From the NCBI GenBank assembly GCA_003024985.2, contig PXIH01S0007552.1: 10,915 nt of DNA; one strand, written 5' to 3'. The position numbers were made by a program, and so were the translations under genes. The stretch is from Euperipatoides rowelli (taxonomy: Eukaryota; Onychophora; Udeonychophora; Euonychophora; Peripatopsidae). Every line of letters begins with the position of its first letter. The first letter of the stretch is position 1. This document shows, one piece after another, positions 6,202 through 10,915 of the stretch. The notes beneath the pieces were generated by a model. That model was not told the origin of the DNA. It searched no databases and saw only the letters and a program-made list of their open reading frames with translations.

Positions 6202-8016
6202 TGACTACCTCTTTTTACTGTAGTCATGAGTTCAACTATGATTTCAGTCTTGGGACTGGAAATTAGGAATTTTCTTACTTTCAGAAAGAGAGTGGATCAA
6301 CCTCATTGCGGACATCGGACATTAACATGTGAAGTAATGAATTTGGAAAATGACCAAACATAGAGCATGTAACAATGAAAAGCGCTACCTATGTGTAAAC
6401 ATGTAAAGCTTGTAACTAAATACTGTAAATAAAGTTTATATAGTTTCACCTAAGAGTGAAACAAATAATTTCAAACCAAAAAATCATATTTTAATGTAAT
6501 GATGTTTACGACTTATTTGAACTGTTTATTTTTTCATACTATAAATGGATAAAAATGTTATTACAACAACTTAAAAAAATTGTATATCATTTTTATTATG
6601 ACCAAAATTGACGATAGCCATCATCTTGTGTCATAATTAAAGCTTGGAAAGGAAGAGCAGATGGGGGTGAACAATTTTAAGGACTATTATAAGTAATACA
6701 GACAATATATTCTTAAGAAATGGATTATTTTTTTTAAAGTTTATTTCCTAATATATGACTTTGGAATCAACATTTACCTATTGACATATGCATTTAGTGG
6801 CGAGGGGGATGTAGATTATCACCCCATACCAAAATAATGCATAACATCAATGCTAAGTGCAGCTTCTAATTCTCAAAAACAGTGGTAGACACTAACTTCT
6901 ATGTTGAATGTTGCATTTGGAAAAAAACAAGTCAGGAGTATGATAATTTCCGTACTCATTCATCTTCCAAATTATTGATTTAACTCAACTCTTCACAGAT
7001 TAGCAAAGCATTGCATTTTTCTGTGTAAAGGAAAAAAATATATATATCATTGAAGTGAAGCATGCCAACGTTTGCAAAGAGGTGCTTTGGAAAGTTCTGT
7101 AAAAATCATGAATGTGAAAACTTGCGAGCCTGTCATGCAGAAATGATTATAGGTAGCCTAGATATAATTTATACTAAACAAATTATGGAACTAATAAATT
7201 CATTATAATTTAGAAAAATCACATAAATCAAGGAAATGGCTGAAAACATAGTTAATGCCTTTCATGTCACATCTTAGTTCGTTGTAATGACACGTAATTG
7301 GTTGCCAATTTTTATTTGTGTACATAAGTTAAATTTTTACTTTCTTTATTATATTTTTATTCTCAATGTATCAGTTGTGAAAAGTGTATTTTAATTAGTT
7401 TTAATAGTTGTAAGCAGTGAATGTGTATAACTTGAACATTTAATAATATTTAAACTCATGACATACATTTAGGCTTATAAGGATCATTATTGGCCTTTGA
7501 AGTACTCTAACGACGAATACACTTTTATTTATTTTATTTGACATTTGGTTCCCCAAATATTCTGAGGTCTAATGTCAAACTACTTTTTTTCTTTTCTCAT
7601 ATTTTGGCTGCCTAACAGTCACTGGTGATTACTGAGCAATTTTATTCTCTACAGTAATTTACCTAAATGAAGAGATTAATGATTTATGGCTTCGGGAGTG
7701 ATTGATAAGGAATGGTGATGTAATTAATAAATTGGATGAAGTGCAAATTAATTGTGTTACCTATCAGCAGTCTTGACTTGCCTGGTTTAAGTAAAGAAGA
7801 GAATCATCAGTTTTGATTCATTCTCAAATGTGTTAAACATCAGAATGGCTGCATTTATGATTTGGTTAAGAGTCTACTTTGATTGCCGTTGGCCATCATT
7901 GGTGTCTGGTTTGAGAATTTTGTACGAAANGATCATCTGTTTGGAATGCAAATGAGGGCAAGTAGTGGAATATAGATGAACATTTAATTTCTCAACATTT
8001 AAAATAATTAATATAC
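6202..8016. other. Long AT-rich intergenic stretch
   Basis: No coding similarity or RNA gene was recognised. Small items only: AATAAAGTTT after a short open patch (about 6425), an AT dinucleotide tract (7036-7048), TTGACATT / AATGTCAA inverted words (about 7537 and 7573), a TTTA-rich run (7524-7540), a short open plus-strand stretch near 7843-7929 ending at an ambiguous base (7930), which I cannot assign. Confidence 0.5.
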
Positions 8017-8249
8017 ATTGTGTTCAAGGGTGTCCACAGGAGGGGTGGTGGGCAAGGGGGAAGTCGCCCCCCCCCCCCTGGAAAATGAGATCAAACAAAA
8101 ATATAGGTATTTAATATAAAGTTGTGCAACTTTAATAATATTACAGGTGTTTAATATTTATAATGAAAAATATAGATTCTCTGACCAAAATCAAAAATTT
8201 TTGCACCCCCCCCCCCTGAAATTTTTCTGCAGACGCCCTTGATTGTGTT
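8017..8249. mobile_element. hAT-type MITE with 8-bp target duplication
   Basis: The element proper is 8025-8241 (217 bp). It starts CAAGGGTGTCCACAGG and ends CTGCAGACGCCCTTG, so its tips are inverted repeats (CAAGGGTGTCCACAG against CAAGGGCGTCTGCAG). It is flanked by ATTGTGTT at 8017-8024 and 8242-8249. An 8-bp duplication with tips starting CA and ending TG is diagnostic of the hAT superfamily. Subterminal C12 (8067-8078) and C11 (8206-8216) tracts give it the G/C-run look common in invertebrate MITEs. An internal inverted repeat AAAGTTG / CAACTTT lies at 8118-8133. It has no coding capacity, so it depended on a transposase elsewhere. The exact target duplication suggests a fairly young insertion. 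Confidence 0.85.
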
Positions 8250-8489
8250 CATTTTCCTATTGTTTCAAACCAACTATTATTAAAAACAAATGTAATTAAA
8301 ATTCATATCCTCTTTGGACAATAATTTTAAAGTAATAGAAATTTATTTATTTTGTAGTATATAATGTACAGTATATGATTTTCTTGTCTATTATAAACCT
8401 AACATAATAAAATTTAGAAACTTAATGTTTTACCATTTTTCTATCCCTTTGACACAGTGGAATAGCAGTTGATAGTTTCAACATTTATG

Positions 8490-8686
8490 AGTAGTTGACC
8501 AGGGGCGGACTGGCCCACCCTGCTACCCTGCAAATGCAGGGTGGGCCCTCTGACTCTTGTGGCCCCCACTGGGGGGGGGGGGGTAAATGTGAATCTGGTC
8601 ACCCTAACCTAAAAGGGAAGAATTGGGCCCCAAACTGAAGTTAGCATGGTGGGCCCTGGGCTTGCCAGTCTGCCCTTGAGTAGTTT
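8490..8686. mobile_element. Second hAT-like MITE
   Basis: The tips CAGGGGCGGACTGGC (from 8500) and GCCAGTCTGCCCTTG (to 8678) are inverted repeats, and GGCCCACC / GGTGGGCCC words repeat inside them. The flanks AGTAGTTG (8490-8497) and AGTAGTTT (8679-8686) fit a hAT-style 8-bp duplication with one mismatch, but two extra bases (AC, 8498-8499) separate the left copy from the CAGGGG tip. The element holds a G13 run (8571-8583) and a 12-bp perfect hairpin GGCCCACCCTGC / GCAGGGTGGGCC (8512-8523 and 8536-8547). It is non-coding and non-autonomous. Its tips differ from those of the MITE at 8025, so it is a separate family. Confidence 0.75.
8512..8547. repeat. 12-bp perfect subterminal hairpin in the second MITE
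   Basis: GGCCCACCCTGC (8512-8523) pairs with GCAGGGTGGGCC (8536-8547) around a 12-nt loop that itself repeats ACCCTGCA. It is subterminal on one side only. Confidence 0.85.
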
Positions 8687-9814
8687 TAATTGGATATGGT
8701 TAGGCATACTACCATTGTTATTTTGATGGAAGATCTTTTTGCTTAGTGTTATTTATTTGGGCTTCAGAATTTCAATTAAATTCTTAGAGTCAATGAAATT
8801 TAATAATTTTGTGTGTTCACAAAATATATCTCTATACATTGTTTTTATAAATAAAAATGATCAAATTGTTGATAAGCATCTATAAAATAAATTATGAATT
8901 ACTATAAGGTTTTGAGATTAAGTAATTACTATAAAATTATCAACTAATGACTAAAATAATAAAGTTTATTCAAATAAATATTAGAAAAATTAAAATTAAG
9001 AGGTAATATCAAATTATTTCCTGTATCTAAAATAAATAAATAAGTAAATAACATAAAAAAATAATATTTCGCTTCATTATTTTTCTTTGATTCATTCAGT
9101 GCTGGTACAAAATTATCAATCCTCTAATGGTTTTATTGATTGAATTCAGCTTATTTTTTATTTATTTCATTATTGATCCTAATCATCCCACATAAGCAAT
9201 TTCCATATTGCCAAATTTTGATGAGAAAGTTTAGTTCATTTGGCCCAAACGTCAAGGTGATCACCTATCAAATTTGGTTTCTTTCATCAACTAGTATTTT
9301 CCACATTCATACTTTGGGAAAAAGCATGATCATCTCTCCATATTTGAAATATAAAGTACCAGGATGTCCAGAAGCAGGATAGTAGCTTCCTAGCTGATCA
9401 TCCAACCACACATACCATATTTTTTCTCCCTTACTTTAGACCTAAGACCTAGATAATTTCCCCAGCTTGTTTACTTCCATGCTCTGATTAAAAGTACAGC
9501 ATTGAATAGTTATAACTACTCCAGTCACCTCTTAGCACAGAGGTTTCAGACTGCTGGCATGGGCACCCTCAATTGTAAACCAGAAACTAATTAGTGCACT
9601 AAGAACACAAGGGAAAAAATGTAATAAATATAAATCTTAAAAAAAAAAGTCTTTATTTATTCATAAATATTAAGCAATATTTGTTAGTTGAAATCGATGC
9701 ATTGTTAGCCACAAGGCCTCACTTCTCTAATCCTTCTCTGACACCAGCAATACTTATGTCGGGTATGAAAAAACAAAAAATAAGTTGAAGACCCATTGCT
9801 TTTTATTTTTACGT
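8687..9814. other. AT-rich stretch, no supported gene
   Basis: Contains AAAT-type simple sequence (9030-9052). An 80-codon open frame (9140-9382) has no recognisable motif. A single hAT-tip-like word, CAGAGGTTTCAGACTG (9538-9553), has no partner. The part next to 9815 would be the 3' side of the integrase remnant, where a long terminal repeat might be expected, but I cannot define one. Confidence 0.5.
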
Positions 9815-10388
9815 TTAAATCAGTAATACCTGAACAAATTTAATTTTGCCGATTCCTAAAAGTTTGGGAACAACTGTCCTCGCTAATGGCCAATTTTTAT
9901 TTAGTAAAAGTTCCCTTTCTTTGATATAATAAATATTACCAAAACTGTACCACATTAGTAGAAGTAAAATAAGGAATTCAGTCTCAGTATATTCTCTCCC
10001 AGCATGTTTATGTGGCACTGGAATCTACCTCATTTACCACTAAAAATGGTGTCAAAAGACCAGAATGGATCCAGAATCATTGGCACCAGTTTTGGTTTAA
10101 AAACTTCACCTTCTTGTCCCAAATGCTCGGGTGGTATTTACCAACATTATTTCCAGTGCCATTTCATCACTTTCAGTTCTTTGTCACCACTTGCAGTGTT
10201 AAATGAGGTCAGCGGTCCAAGACATTATTTACTGATACAGAATGCATTGAAAAAAGAATAAATGATCCATTGACAATACCATGAACATACATAGGGTTAT
10301 CAAATGTCTTTGTATTATGAATCTGTTTGCAGATTCTTTTAACATCACTGAAGCTGTTTGTTATTAGTTTGCAAGAACTTATATTTTA
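9815..10388 (-). pseudogene. BEL/Pao-type retrotransposon integrase remnant (core second half and C-terminal domain)
   Basis: Several minus-strand pieces follow the order of a BEL/Pao integrase. At 10209-10388, a 56-codon-plus stretch contains SFSDVKRICKQI and GIVNGSFILFSMHS, matching TNFVGA..EL and GI.W.FIPP.SPHF. About 10150-10208, KELKVMKWHWK corresponds to WEAAVKS.K.HLK. At 10092-10156, TGNNVG...KVKFLNQ fits GN..LT...QIEA.LNS. About 10066-10107, KPKLVPMILDP fits RPL.PLS.DP. At 10008-10061, LLTPFLVVNE fits LTP.HFLIG. At 9815-10018, FGNIYYIKERELLLNKNWPL then ARTVV resembles the vGDlVlvKddn.p...WPLaRvve step of the C-terminal domain found in Pao-type integrases. At least four frame changes separate the pieces, so it is dead. 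The rest of pol and both LTRs are not seen. A Ty3-type source is less likely. Confidence 0.65.
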
Positions 10389-10915
10389 GAATTAACAGCT
10401 GTTAGAATAAAAAAGCAATGAGGCAAGGCATGATAATAAACGATATGCTGTCTTATATTTTTTTTTAAAAAATAAAGTTAGAAATAATTAGCTGACAAAG
10501 TTGATGATTTAATGTTCGATGTTGGGAATGCAAAAACTATTCTGCTGACTGAAAGCTTATTATTACAAATTTGAAAATATTATCTTAACGCTAGTAATAA
10601 TTTACTAGAAGAATTCAAGGGATTTTTTTTTTAATGTCAGCAACTCACAAGAAAATGCAAGAAATGAATTGTTTTTTTAATATTTAGAAATCAAATTGAG
10701 AAAATGTTCACTCCATTTAAAAGAAAAGTAATTCTTTCTTATAATTTTTGATTTATAACTAGTGAAATAACATCAGGAAAGCAAAATTCAAATCATTATA
10801 AATTCATGTTTTAATAAATGGAGGATGCTAAGATAAATACAACAATCACAGAGCTTCTATTGATACATTCAAAAAGCACTGAAACATATTTATAAAGTAT
10901 ACATGATTTGTGGTG
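10389..10915. other. AT-rich stretch, nothing assigned
   Basis: This lies where the first half of the integrase core and the rest of pol would be expected on the minus strand, but no similarity could be followed past about 10388. Only A/T runs (about 10458-10472, 10623-10633) are visible. Confidence 0.45.

Noticed and set aside
6280-6440. Possible last exon (TTTCTTACTTTCAG acceptor-like site, later AATAAA)
   Set aside because: The open frame is short, without recognisable similarity; acceptor-like and AATAAA words are common in AT-rich DNA.
9140-9382. 80-codon plus-strand frame with a hydrophobic N-terminus resembling a signal peptide
   Set aside because: No cleavage context, cysteine pattern or family motif; such frames are expected by chance in this composition.
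9538-9570. hAT tip CAGAGGTTTCAGACTG as the start of a third MITE
   Set aside because: No inverted partner tip or 8-bp flank duplication was found within reach.
10004-10261. Plus-strand open frame of 85 codons and its overlapping 64-codon frame, with a CPKC motif
   Set aside because: Both are antisense to the integrase remnant, which explains the region better.

Overview
The window looks like repeat-dense, AT-rich intergenic DNA from an invertebrate nuclear genome. Long A/T runs, tRNA-derived SINE-like units, hAT-type MITEs with G/C homopolymers and a BEL/Pao-type integrase remnant together suggest a metazoan, most likely an arthropod; the species cannot be fixed from sequence alone. I see no intact host gene, rRNA or canonical tRNA, CRISPR array or bacterial-style operon. 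Three single N bases (2880, 3950, 7930) mark assembly uncertainties.

Left third (about 134-4387). Two diverged arms in inverted orientation (about 134-551 and 3923-4387) flank roughly 3.4 kb, a layout like an old DNA transposon with terminal inverted repeats of over 400 bp. Inside, on the minus strand, lies a heavily broken but colinear pseudogene (about 753-2757). It belongs to a metazoan repeat-associated family that I recognise by its HEEADTR, TVDTD and TGCDT motifs, its LERFVVLMYDR-like segment and a cysteine-rich tail. A tRNA-headed SINE (3422-3744) with a striking GC-rich hairpin is inserted between the pseudogene and the right arm.

Middle (4388-8016). This is mostly featureless AT-rich DNA. 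It holds a G-rich, repeat-like patch (4738-5110), a possible degenerate ~100 bp duplication (5279-5470) and a second Pol III-like unit (6094-6201, minus) followed directly by T13.

Right third. There are two short hAT-like MITEs. One is 8025-8241, with a clean 8-bp target duplication ATTGTGTT. The other is about 8498-8678, with a near-perfect 8-bp duplication. Further right, a frameshifted BEL/Pao-type integrase C-terminal half lies on the minus strand (9815-10388). The remainder is AT-rich and unassigned.

The most interesting point is the association of the HEEADTR/TGCDT-family pseudogene with long inverted repeats. It raises the possibility that this poorly characterised family is carried, or mobilised, by a large-TIR element.
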